From Planctomycetota bacterium (GTDB lineage: Bacteria > Planctomycetota > SZUA-567 > H5-PLA8): 61,630 bases of DNA. Under the pieces are notes generated by a model. It saw nothing but the letters and a program-made list of their open reading frames with translations. It did not search any database and was not told where the DNA came from. The position numbers were made by a program, and so were the translations under genes. Of this stretch, positions 24,866-32,866 are shown one piece after another. Positions within the stretch are counted from its first letter, which is position 1; every line of letters starts with the position of its first letter. The stretch lies in contig JACQFI010000051.1 in assembly GCA_016200135.1 (NCBI GenBank), positions 1 to 61,630 of the forward strand, read 5' to 3'.

Positions 24866-24938
24866 CGTTTGTACTTCGGGGTAATGCTTCATAGGCACCG
24901 GCGCGGTGCACGGTTTGCCATCAGGGTTCCGATCATTC

Positions 24939-26600
24939 ATGTTTGAAAAATTCTTCAAATACCCGCTCGAACTTTTCCGCCAGGGCGAACTAGGGTTCTC
25001 GACGCCGATGGCGGCGGAGCTCCGGCTGCTGCTGGTGCTCCTGGCGGCGGGGGCGGTCTATTGGCTCTACCGGCACTCCCGGCAGACGGTCTCGCCGCTG
25101 CGGCGCAGGGTGCTGGTGGTGCTGCGCGCGGCGGCGCTGGCGGTGCTGATCGCGATGCTGCTGAAGCCCGTCCTGCGCCTGCCAAAGCTGAAGAGCGACG
25201 AGACGTTCATGGCGCTGATGCTGGACACGTCCAAGAGCATGACCATCGAGGACGCGGCGGCGGGCGGGTCGCGCTTCGACGCAGCGCGCAAGCTGCTGTT
25301 CGGCGAAGGCGGCGCGCGGGGCCTGGCCGACGACGTGAGCAGTTCGTTCGCGGTGCGCGTCTTCGGGCTGGCGGACGGCGCGCAGCGCATGCGCGATCCG
25401 CAGGCGCTGAAAGCGGAAGGCGAGCACACGAACTATTTCCGCGCACTGCGCGAGGTGGACCAGGAGATGCGCGGCGTCTCGCTGGCGGCGGTGGTGCTGG
25501 TGAGCGACGGCGGGAACAACGGCGCGGGTTCGCCGGCGGAGATGGCCGAGCACTTCAAGGCCCAGGGCATCAAGCTCTTTACCGTGGGCTACGGCTCCGC
25601 GAATCCGCCGAAGGACTACGAGATCGTGCGCGTGGCCGTGCCGCGCAAGGTCCGGCGCAACGCGCAGGTGGAAGCCTTCGCGACGGTGCGCTGCACGGGC
25701 TACAAGGATCCGTTCACGGTCTTCCTGCGCCAGGGCGACGCGATCCTTTCGACGATGGAAGTGAAGCCGCAGGAAGGGAAGGACATGTACCAGGTGCGCT
25801 TCACCTTTTATCCCGAGAAGGAAGGCGCGCAGAAGTACAACCTCTTCATCAAGCCGGGCGCAGGCGAGAAGGTGACCGACAACAACTTGAGCGAGTTCCT
25901 GGTGGACGTGATCGAGAACCGGCTGCCGGTGCTGTATGTCGAAGGCAGCCCGCGCACGGAGTTCCGCTTCATCCGCCGCGCGCTCTTCCGCGACCCGGAC
26001 TTCCGCATCGTCTCGCTGCTGCGCACGGGCCACGGGCGCTATTACGTGCAGGGCGCGGACGACATGCCCGAACTCCAGAAGGGCTATCCCGCGACGAAAG
26101 AACTCCTGTACAAGTTCGAGGGCATCATCTTCGGCGATATCGAGGCCGGGTTCTTCACGGCCGAGCAGTTGCAGATGACGGAGGACTTCGTGAAGGAGCG
26201 CGGCGGCGGCTTCGCCATGCTCGGCGGGGTGAACTCGTTCAACCTCGGCAACTACAAGGGCACGGCCGTCGAGAACATGCTGCCGGTGGTGCTGCAGGAC
26301 TCGAAGAACGCATACTCGTTCGACCGCTTCAAGATGCAGGTGCCCGAAGACGCGCTGCGGCACCCGATCCTGCACCAGGACGACGACCTGGACGCGAACA
26401 AGCGCGCGTGGGACCGCGTGCCCGACCTGGACGGCAGCAACCAGATCAAGGGCGTGAAGACCGCGGCGCAGGTGCTGGCGCTGAATCCCAAAACGAACCT
26501 GCCGGTGCTTGCGGTGCAGAAGTACGGGCGCGGGCGCGTGGCGGCGTTCTGCACGGGCGGCTCGTGGGCCTGGCGCATGTCGGTGAACACCGACGTGTAG
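24939..26600 (+). CDS. VWA/amidotransferase-like membrane protein, 5' part ended by in-frame TAG
   Basis: The 553 residues before the amber codon have an N-terminal membrane anchor (two helices, about 28-45 and 58-77). A VWA domain follows with the metal site DTSKS at 96-100 and a VVLVSDGGNNG strand. Next comes an Ig-like domain and a glutamine-amidotransferase-like region (RLPVLYVEGSPRTEF, FVKERGGGFAMLGG). It stops at TAG 26598-26600 after WAWRMSVNTDV. The same frame continues at once with IQEKFWRQLIRWIAVG, exactly what homologues of this architecture carry next. The full protein would be about 756 residues. The arrangement is a nonsense mutation, a sequencing error, or readthrough. Its place beside DUF4175 and BatA fits a Bat-type role. 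Confidence 0.88.
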   Translation: MFEKFFKYPLELFRQGELGFSTPMAAELRLLLVLLAAGAVYWLYRHSRQTVSPLRRRVLVVLRAAALAVLIAMLLKPVLRLPKLKSDETFMALMLDTSKSMTIEDAAAGGSRFDAARKLLFGEGGARGLADDVSSSFAVRVFGLADGAQRMRDPQALKAEGEHTNYFRALREVDQEMRGVSLAAVVLVSDGGNNGAGSPAEMAEHFKAQGIKLFTVGYGSANPPKDYEIVRVAVPRKVRRNAQVEAFATVRCTGYKDPFTVFLRQGDAILSTMEVKPQEGKDMYQVRFTFYPEKEGAQKYNLFIKPGAGEKVTDNNLSEFLVDVIENRLPVLYVEGSPRTEFRFIRRALFRDPDFRIVSLLRTGHGRYYVQGADDMPELQKGYPATKELLYKFEGIIFGDIEAGFFTAEQLQMTEDFVKERGGGFAMLGGVNSFNLGNYKGTAVENMLPVVLQDSKNAYSFDRFKMQVPEDALRHPILHQDDDLDANKRAWDRVPDLDGSNQIKGVKTAAQVLALNPKTNLPVLAVQKYGRGRVAAFCTGGSWAWRMSVNTDV

Positions 26601-27209
26601 ATCCAGGAGAAGTTCTGGCGCCAACTGATCCGCTGGATCGCGGTGGGTTCGAAGGAGAACGTCGCGCTGCAACTCGACCGGGACGTCTACGCCAAGGGCG
26701 AGCCCGTGATCCTGCGCGCGACGGTGCTCGGCACGTCGCTCGAAGCGGTGAACGACGCGAAGGTGAAGGCGAAGTTCCAGGACCCGTTCGGCAACACGGA
26801 AGAGATCGACATGCCGTGGATCCTCACCAAGGACGGCGTGTACCAGTGCCGCTACGAGACGCGCGAGGACGGCGACCACAAGGTGAGCGTCCACGTGGAG
26901 ATTCCGAACCTGAAGCCGCTCGACGTGGAGACCTCGTTCAGCGTCACGCATCCGTTCCTGGAGTTCAACAACTCGGGCTTGAACGAGAACCTGCTGCGGC
27001 AGATGGCCGAGACGACCGGCGGCGCGTACCTAAACGAGCGCGACGCGGCGAACCTCGGGCCGCTGCTGAAGAAACTGCTGGATAAGCGCGAACGCACGGG
27101 CTCGTTCGTGGAAGAGAAGGACCTGTGGGACGCGCCGGTCTTCTTCCTGCTGCTGGTCGTGTTTCTGGGCCTGGAGTGGAGCGTGCGGCGGCGCGGCGGG
27201 CTGGCGTAG
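26601..27209 (+). pseudogene. 3' part of the amber-split VWA membrane protein
   Basis: This segment is in frame with the preceding gene, beginning at the codon after TAG 26598-26600. It encodes IQEKFWRQLIRWIAVG, an Ig-like domain (LDRDVYAKGEPVILRATVLG), a segment FNNSGLNENLLRQMAETTGG, and a C-terminal membrane helix (APVFFLLLVVFLGLEW). A GTG at 26643 could start independent translation, but no good ribosome-binding site precedes it and the predicted domain would be cut. It most likely represents the missing C-terminus of the upstream protein. Confidence 0.8.
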
Positions 27210-27210
27210 C

Positions 27211-27285
27211 AGGACGGACATTCCTGTCTGTCCCTGGCAGGACAGACATTCTTGTCTGTCCCAAAATTGAATCCGTTGCTCCATA
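27211..27285 (-). repeat. GGCAGACA palindromic elements, copies 4 and 5 (inverted)
   Basis: Two hairpins follow the VWA stop codon: AGGACGGACATTCCTGTCTGTCC and AGGACAGACATTCTTGTCTGTCC. After them comes AAAATTGAATCCGTTGCTCCAT, the reverse complement of the lead-in seen at 13195-13212. The unit therefore has conserved polarity and a conserved non-palindromic end. Confidence 0.87.
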
Positions 27286-27313
27286 CTGTTTGTGAATCAG
27301 GAGAGAGCCCGCC

Positions 27314-28390
27314 ATGAGGATGCCGAAAGTCCGGGGCTGGCAGACAGGCATGCCTGCCCTGCCGATTATTTTATCTGCCCTGCTCATCTTGGCGTTCGCG
27401 GCGCATGCGGAAGACGCGCCGAAGGCGTACGCGCTGGTGGTCGCAGGCGAGGGCGACGAGGCGAATTTCACCGAGAACTACCGCGACTGGACGGCGCGGC
27501 TGCACAAGATTCTGACCAAGGACTGCGGCATTCCCGCCGCGCAGGTGACGGTGCTGGCCGAGAAGAAAGAACTGCTCCCGAACGTCGCGAACGACACGAG
27601 CAAAAAGGAAAACGTGCTCAAGGCGTTCAAGGACCTGGCCGAGAAGGTCAAGCCGGGCGACCAGGTGCTGGTCTTCTTCATCGGGCATGGGACGGAACAG
27701 GAGAAGACGGCCAAGCTCTGCCTGCCCGGCCCGGACCTGAGCAGCGACGAGACGGCGGAGTTCCTGAACAGCCTGAAGACGCGCGAGGTCGCGCTGATCC
27801 ACAGCGCGTGCGGCTCCGATGGCTTTCTTGACAAGTGCAGCCTGCCCGGCCGCGTGCTCATCATGGCGACAAACAGCGCGAACGAGGGCAACGAGGCGTA
27901 CTTCATGGAGTTCTTCCTGCAGGCGTACGAGAACAAGGCGGCGGGCGACGAGGACAAGGACGGCGCGGTAGATCTGCTCGAGGCGTTCAGCTACGCGGCG
28001 ACGCAGTGCCCGAAGTGGTACTCGCGGCAGTATCTCGAAAAGACCGGCTGGCGCACGGAGGGCAAGCAGTCGCGGGCGCTCTGGAAGAAGTTCTACGGGA
28101 AGGTGGAGGACAAGAAGGAAGTTCCGCCCGAGAACCCCGATGCCGACGACGCGGAGCCGCAGTTCGGCGAGTGGGGCCCGCATTGGGAGGCCCGGCGCAT
28201 GGTCACCGAGCACGCGCAACTGGACGACAACGGCGACAAGCTGGGCACGGCGCTCTTTGCCGACAACGCCTTCACGCCGCTGAACATCTCGAAGGAAGAA
28301 CTGGACGGCTGCTGCGCGGCGCAGCTCAAGCCGGGCAAGCCGCGCGGGGACAAGCGCCCGCCCGCCAAACCGCTTGAAGCAAGCAAATGA
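27314..28390 (+). CDS. Secreted caspase-like (C13/C14 fold) peptidase
   Basis: The product is 358 residues with AGGAGAGAG upstream of the ATG at 27314. A signal peptide (LPIILSALLILAFAAHA) gives export. The mature domain shows the caspase-fold dyad, His125 in FFIGHG and Cys166 in LIHSACGSDG, each at the end of a hydrophobic strand. A later EAYFMEFFLQAYENKAAGDEDKDG segment matches the downstream helix and acidic loop of bacterial metacaspase- or legumain-like proteins. The first residues include WQTGMPALP, translated from a GGCAGACAGGCATGCCTGCC palindrome. Cleavage specificity is unknown. It overlaps the next gene by ATGA, which implies co-translation with the BNR protein. Confidence 0.85.
   Translation: MRMPKVRGWQTGMPALPIILSALLILAFAAHAEDAPKAYALVVAGEGDEANFTENYRDWTARLHKILTKDCGIPAAQVTVLAEKKELLPNVANDTSKKENVLKAFKDLAEKVKPGDQVLVFFIGHGTEQEKTAKLCLPGPDLSSDETAEFLNSLKTREVALIHSACGSDGFLDKCSLPGRVLIMATNSANEGNEAYFMEFFLQAYENKAAGDEDKDGAVDLLEAFSYAATQCPKWYSRQYLEKTGWRTEGKQSRALWKKFYGKVEDKKEVPPENPDADDAEPQFGEWGPHWEARRMVTEHAQLDDNGDKLGTALFADNAFTPLNISKEELDGCCAAQLKPGKPRGDKRPPAKPLEASK
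27341..27361 (+). repeat. GGCAGACAGGCATGCCTGCC palindrome inside a CDS
   Basis: A member of the GGCAGACA palindrome family lies within the 5' coding region of the caspase-like gene and encodes part of the signal-peptide n-region. The other copies in this window are intergenic. Confidence 0.8.
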
Positions 28391-30372
28391 ACACGCGCCG
28401 CGCCCCCGCTTGGCTGCTGCTCGCCGCCGCCCTGCTCGCGGCGCGGACGGGCTGCGCGGCCGAGGAACCCAACCTCCCCACATCGGAGTCGCGCATCGTC
28501 TGGGAGCCTGAGCTGCGCGTGAAGCGCGCGGAGAAGGTCTTCCCCAGCCCGCACGAACCGTACCGCGTGTGGGTCTGCACGCCGCAGGCCATCATGGAGA
28601 CGCTCGACGAGGGCGCCACCTGGAAGGCGCTGCCGAACTCGGGCCGCGAACAGTTCGGGCACATCAGCGACGCGTACTTTTCGCCGCTGAGCGACCGCGT
28701 CATCCTGCTGGGCAGCCGCGAGAAGGGCGTCTTCCGCTCCAACGACAACGGCCAGACGTGGCAGAACAGCGGGACCACCAAGACGGGGCTCAAGTCCGAC
28801 CAGGTCGTCCGGCTCTGCGGCCACCCGCTCGACCGTTCGGGCCGGACGTTCTACGCGGCGCACGGCGACGCCGCGCCGGGGATCTCGAAGAGCCTGGACG
28901 GCGGCGCGACGTGGTTCACCGTCGCGGAGAACCTGTACGCGGAAGAGATCCTGCTGGAGCGGCGCGAGTTCATCATGGCGGCGCATTCGAAGCAGGAGCA
29001 GGACCTGTGGAGCCTCTATCAGAGCGACGACAGCGGGCAGTCTTTCCTGGAAGTGGTGCGCGACGTCCGGCCCACGGTCTCCGGCGTGAACCGTTCGACG
29101 GTCGGCATGGCGTGGTTCGGCGTGCTGAAAGGCCGGCTGCTGCACCGCAACCCGCTGGGGAAGCACCAGAAGACCGGCGAGTGGACGTTCGCGGGGCCCG
29201 CGGACGAAGGCTCGTGGGCCTCGATCTTCAGCACCATGGGCAAGAAGCCGGACCAGGACATCGTCTACGCGTACGATCCGTGCCGCTTCGGGCTGCTGGC
29301 GTCGCAGGACGATTTCAAGACGTGGTGGCCGGAGAACAACGGGCTCTACGTGGGCCGGCTGGTGAAGGACGGGGCGAACATCTGCACGACCGCGAACGGA
29401 AAGGCGTTCTTCGCGAGCATCAACGGGCAGCTCTACGCAGGCCGCATTCCGGAACCCGAAGGCCCCCAGATCGCCACGTACGGAGTGACGCCTACGGTGG
29501 TGGATTGCGGCGCGGCGGCGACGGTCGTGTTCAAGATGCGCGTCGAGCCCGGGGATAAGGACCCGAAGTCGAAGATCACGAACGTCCACGTGAACCTGAC
29601 CGCGCTGAAAGGCCCGGGCAACTTCGCGCTGCTCGACGACGGCAAGCACGACGACGGCGCGGCCGGCGACGGGCTCTTCGGCGGCAGCTTCGAGATGAAG
29701 GGCGATTTCCTCAAGCAATGGTGGGTGCCGGAGAAACGCTGGAGCCTGCCCGGCCAGGTGATGCTCGACCTCGCGGCGCGCGACGCGAAGGGGCGCGTGA
29801 GCACCGAGAAGCTCCCGCTCTCGGTCTTCGCCAAGCCGGAGACGCAGACGTTCTGGAATGGCGACGAGGTGCGCTGGGGCGGGCGGATGGTGGAAGGGCG
29901 GCGCGGAGCGTCGGCGGGCAAGTTCGACGGGCGCAGCGGGATCATCTTCGAACTCGACGAGGAAGCGCACGCGGGACAGCGCTGCATGCACGTGGTCGCG
30001 CTGCGCGGGCCGTGGCTTACCGGCTGGGGGCAGGAATACGACGGCAAGAACCTGACGGACATGGACTACCTCTGCTTCTGGATCAAGGCGAGCTGCAAGA
30101 CCACGCGCGACCTGAAGGTGCTGCTCACCGATGCGCCGGGCGGCGAGAACGATGCGCGGCATTCGGACGCGGTGTGGCTGCTCAAGGACGGGTACTTGAA
30201 GGAGCTCACGACGGAGTACCAGCGCGTGCGGATTCCGATCGCGAAGCTCATTGCGAAGACCGGCTTCAACCTGGATATGTGCGGCGGCATCGCCTTCGGC
30301 GGCGACGACCCGCACGGGCACAACGTCTACGTGGACGATATCGTGATGGAAGTGGAAGAGGCGAAGAAGTGA
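28387..30372 (+). CDS. Secreted BNR/sialidase-type beta-propeller protein
   Basis: The product is 661 residues with a signal peptide (APAWLLLAAALLAARTGCAA). The Cys near its end (RTGCAAEE) could make it a lipoprotein, although the lipobox is poor. Asp-box motifs SNDNGQTW, SLDGGATW and SDDSGQSF mark an N-terminal beta-propeller (about 50-370). An Ig-like domain with LLDDGKHDDGAAGDGLF follows (about 375-490). A C-terminal jelly-roll, carbohydrate-binding-like domain (about 495-655) ends with the NVYVDDIVMEVEE motif. No catalytic sialidase residues are evident. Translational coupling to the caspase-like gene suggests the two act together, perhaps as protease and substrate or sensor. Confidence 0.85.
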   Translation: MNTRRAPAWLLLAAALLAARTGCAAEEPNLPTSESRIVWEPELRVKRAEKVFPSPHEPYRVWVCTPQAIMETLDEGATWKALPNSGREQFGHISDAYFSPLSDRVILLGSREKGVFRSNDNGQTWQNSGTTKTGLKSDQVVRLCGHPLDRSGRTFYAAHGDAAPGISKSLDGGATWFTVAENLYAEEILLERREFIMAAHSKQEQDLWSLYQSDDSGQSFLEVVRDVRPTVSGVNRSTVGMAWFGVLKGRLLHRNPLGKHQKTGEWTFAGPADEGSWASIFSTMGKKPDQDIVYAYDPCRFGLLASQDDFKTWWPENNGLYVGRLVKDGANICTTANGKAFFASINGQLYAGRIPEPEGPQIATYGVTPTVVDCGAAATVVFKMRVEPGDKDPKSKITNVHVNLTALKGPGNFALLDDGKHDDGAAGDGLFGGSFEMKGDFLKQWWVPEKRWSLPGQVMLDLAARDAKGRVSTEKLPLSVFAKPETQTFWNGDEVRWGGRMVEGRRGASAGKFDGRSGIIFELDEEAHAGQRCMHVVALRGPWLTGWGQEYDGKNLTDMDYLCFWIKASCKTTRDLKVLLTDAPGGENDARHSDAVWLLKDGYLKELTTEYQRVRIPIAKLIAKTGFNLDMCGGIAFGGDDPHGHNVYVDDIVMEVEEAKK

Positions 30373-30403
30373 TTCTTCGCTACACCAAGTGGAATTATTC
30401 AAA

Positions 30404-30778
30404 ATGAAGGTGGCATCAAATTATCCCGCAGAAAATCTGAACTCAAAAAGTAACGTGCTTTATGCTGGAAAATTCATTATTCGTCGCAGAAGTGCGGAAA
30501 CAAAAAAATGGGTGTATGAAGAGATAGTAGTTGCCTTGCTGGCTGCTGGTGCCTTGCAGGCACTAAATGCTTGCAAAAAGGTTGTCCAAAAATATGCAAG
30601 AGAAAGAAAAGGAAAGGCTCTGCCGTGTATGTACGTTCACTACGTGTACGCTGAATTTAACATAACGTCCGTCGATAATTCTTTAGTTCACGGTTCTCAG
30701 ATCATGTCCGAGATTAGGCAAACCGACATCAGTCCGAAAGCATACATGAAACGATATTGGAACTACTCACTCGAATAA
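30404..30778 (+). CDS. Hypothetical low-GC protein
   Basis: The product is 124 residues from the ATG at 30404; a GTG at 30389 in frame would add five. Nothing is recognised. The sequence is basic in the middle (KKVVQKYARERKGK) with one short hydrophobic stretch (EIVVALLAAGALQAL) and no signal peptide. Its base composition is about 40% GC against the surrounding high-GC genes. Codon use is also AT-rich (AAA, TTT, ATT frequent). Both suggest recent acquisition. It begins 30 bp after the BNR gene without a clear ribosome-binding site. Confidence 0.6.
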   Translation: MKVASNYPAENLNSKSNVLYAGKFIIRRRSAETKKWVYEEIVVALLAAGALQALNACKKVVQKYARERKGKALPCMYVHYVYAEFNITSVDNSLVHGSQIMSEIRQTDISPKAYMKRYWNYSLE

Positions 30779-30936
30779 GCCAAGTACGAAATACCGTAGA
30801 CGGATAACCTATATTTCACACGCAGAATCGCACACCTCGAAAGCGGCAGGATTTTCGGCGTTCGCGTTTGTATAAAGGATAGGGATTGCACGGCGTTGTT
30901 GAGCCGGATTTGCGGATCTGAAGCGAGGTGGGCGCG

Positions 30937-31581
30937 GTGATCAACGTCTCGAACCTCTCCATGAAGCTCGGCGCGTTTGAGCTCGCCCGCGTGAGCTTTG
31001 GGATCCGCTCGGGCGCGTACGCAATCCTGATGGGTAAGACCGGCACGGGCAAGACTTCGCTGCTGGAGGCGCTCTGCGGGCTGCGGCCGATCCTCGGCGG
31101 GCGCATCGAACTGGATGGACGCGACGTCACCGCACTGCGCCCGGGCGAACGCGGCATCGGCTATGTTCCGCAGGATACCGCGCTCTTCGGGCAGATGACG
31201 GTGCGCGAGCACCTGGCGTTCGCGCTGGAAGTCCGCGAACGGCCGGCGGACGAGATCAAGGCGCGCGTGGACGAGCTCGCCAAGCTGCTGGGCATCGCGC
31301 CGCTGTTGGACCGCAAGCCCTATGGGCTCAGCGGCGGCGAACGGCAGCGCGTGGCGCTGGGCCGCGCGCTGGCGGCGCGGCCGTCGATTCTCTGCCTGGA
31401 CGAACCCCTGAGCGCGCTGGACGAAGAGACGCACGGGGAGATGGTCGCGCTGCTGCGTTCGGCGCAGCAGCACGAAGGCGTGACGGTGCTTCACGTGACG
31501 CACAGCCAGCGCGAGGCCCAGGCGCTGGGCGACCTGCACCTGTACCTGAAAGACGGGGCTGTTCTGCAAAACGAACAGTGA
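30937..31581 (+). CDS. ABC transporter ATPase, molybdate/tungstate (ModC-like)
   Basis: The product is 214 residues from GTG 30937; GTG 30928 is the alternative, and AGGTGG lies between them. Walker A is GKTGTGKT, the signature is LSGGERQR, Walker B is ILCLDEPLSALD and the H-loop is VTH. Sequence and genomic context (ModA/ModB-like genes 3-6 kb downstream) point to oxyanion import. It lacks the C-terminal TOBE/MOP domain of classical ModC, so no molybdate feedback domain is present. A TATAAA at 30872 could belong to its promoter, but this is weak. Confidence 0.88.
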   Translation: MINVSNLSMKLGAFELARVSFGIRSGAYAILMGKTGTGKTSLLEALCGLRPILGGRIELDGRDVTALRPGERGIGYVPQDTALFGQMTVREHLAFALEVRERPADEIKARVDELAKLLGIAPLLDRKPYGLSGGERQRVALGRALAARPSILCLDEPLSALDEETHGEMVALLRSAQQHEGVTVLHVTHSQREAQALGDLHLYLKDGAVLQNEQ

Positions 31582-31661
31582 TCTTAAAAAAGAACGCTGT
31601 GCGCTGCCGCGCATTTGGTGTACTTAATAGGGCGCTGGACCACGAGACAAGCGGAGCCCCC

Positions 31662-32858
31662 ATGGCGAACGGCCCTGCGCGGACTAGGCTGCAACTCTTT
31701 CTGACCGCGCTTGTTGCGACAAGCCTGTGGTTCGGCTGCGGGCCTGCCCAAGCCTGCAACGTGCCCGTCTACCGGTATGCGTTGGAACGCTGGGATCCCG
31801 ATGTTTACACCGCGTACGTCTTCCATAAAGGAGCGCTGACGGGCGCGGCGGCGGCCTGCGCGGAGAACCTGGAGGCCCGCACGCGCGACGACAAAGCCCC
31901 GCTCAATCTCGTGGTCCAGCGCGTGGACCTGGCCGGAAAGCCGGACGAGGAGGCGCTCAAGGCCTGGCAAGACGCGGGCTCGCCGGAGACGCCGTGGCTG
32001 CTGGTCCGCTTTCCTGCGCGCGCCAACTTCGAAAAGCCGGCCTGGTCGGCGCCGCTCAATCAGCCGAACGTGGAAGCCCTCGTCGATTCGCCGGCCCGGC
32101 GCGAGACGGCCCGCCGCATCCTGAAAGGCGACACGGCGGTCTGGCTCTTCCTGGAATCCGGCACGAAAGCGAAAGACGACGAGTTGTTCAAGATGCTGCA
32201 GGGGCAGTGCGAGCAGCTCACCAAGGACCTGAAACTGCCGCCGCCCGACGAGAACGCGCCCGACGAAGGTCCGAAGCCCAACCCGAACTTGAAGGTCGGG
32301 TTCTCCTGCCTGCGCATCGCGCCAAACGATCCGCGCGAGACGTTCCTGATCGCCGTGCTGCGGGCGCTCGAGGCCGCGAGTCCCGCGGGCGCGAAAGAGG
32401 CAGGCAAAGCGGAGCCGAAGGCCGGCGCGCAAGCGCCGCTGGCCGCGCCGGTCTTCGGGCAAGGCCGCCTGCTGTTTCTGCTCACCGGAGAGAACGTGAA
32501 GAAGGACGGCATCGAAGACGCCGGCACCTTCCTCACCGGCGCGTGTTCGTGCGTGGTGAAAGAGCAGAACCCCGGCGTCGACCTGCTCGTCAGCGCCGAC
32601 TGGCACAACCTGCTGGACAATCCGGTGGTGGTGGACAAGCAGCTCCCGCCGCTCAGCGGCTTCGCGCCGGCGCCCGCGGAAGAGCTCAAAACGATTCAGG
32701 CCGAAGCGCCGGCCGCCGCGCCGGTCAATGCACCTCCGCCGCCCGCGCCCGCGGCGGGAAACCTGATGCTAAGCATGGTGATTTTCGGCGGCGTGGGCGT
32801 GGTGGTGATCGCGCTGGCGACGGTCATCCTCATGCTGGCCCGCAAAGAAAAAGTCTGA
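31662..32858 (+). CDS. Membrane-anchored CNVPVYRYALERW-type protein of unknown function
   Basis: The product is 398 residues from the ATG at 31662. A signal peptide (LQLFLTALVATSLWFGCGPAQA) is followed directly by CNVPVYRYALERWDPDVY, a conserved motif I associate with planctomycetal proteins of unknown function. Residues about 35-140 could be thioredoxin-like; two Cys lie far apart rather than in a CxxC. A C-terminal membrane helix (about 370-395, MLSMVIFGGVGVVVIALATVILML) anchors it. It ends 8 bp before the FtsX-like permease gene. It may be an accessory subunit of that ABC exporter; the function is not known. Confidence 0.8.
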   Translation: MANGPARTRLQLFLTALVATSLWFGCGPAQACNVPVYRYALERWDPDVYTAYVFHKGALTGAAAACAENLEARTRDDKAPLNLVVQRVDLAGKPDEEALKAWQDAGSPETPWLLVRFPARANFEKPAWSAPLNQPNVEALVDSPARRETARRILKGDTAVWLFLESGTKAKDDELFKMLQGQCEQLTKDLKLPPPDENAPDEGPKPNPNLKVGFSCLRIAPNDPRETFLIAVLRALEAASPAGAKEAGKAEPKAGAQAPLAAPVFGQGRLLFLLTGENVKKDGIEDAGTFLTGACSCVVKEQNPGVDLLVSADWHNLLDNPVVVDKQLPPLSGFAPAPAEELKTIQAEAPAAAPVNAPPPPAPAAGNLMLSMVIFGGVGVVVIALATVILMLARKEKV

Positions 32859-32866
32859 GGCCGGGC

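Larger units (their letters stand above)
24550..24938. other. Intergenic gap with three repeat types
   Basis: This 389-bp gap between the DUF4175 gene and the VWA gene has no gene. It contains AATTGAGAATTGCAAAATG tracts (24590-24625 and 24800-24865), TAGGTTTTGGGTTCTAGG repeats (about 24640-24680) and dispersed element copy G (24703-24788). Confidence 0.75.

Noticed and set aside
26598..26600. TAG decoded as pyrrolysine or a reassigned codon
   Set aside because: TAG ends several complete genes in the window (for example at 24549 and 34927), and no pyl genes or suppressor tRNA are visible.
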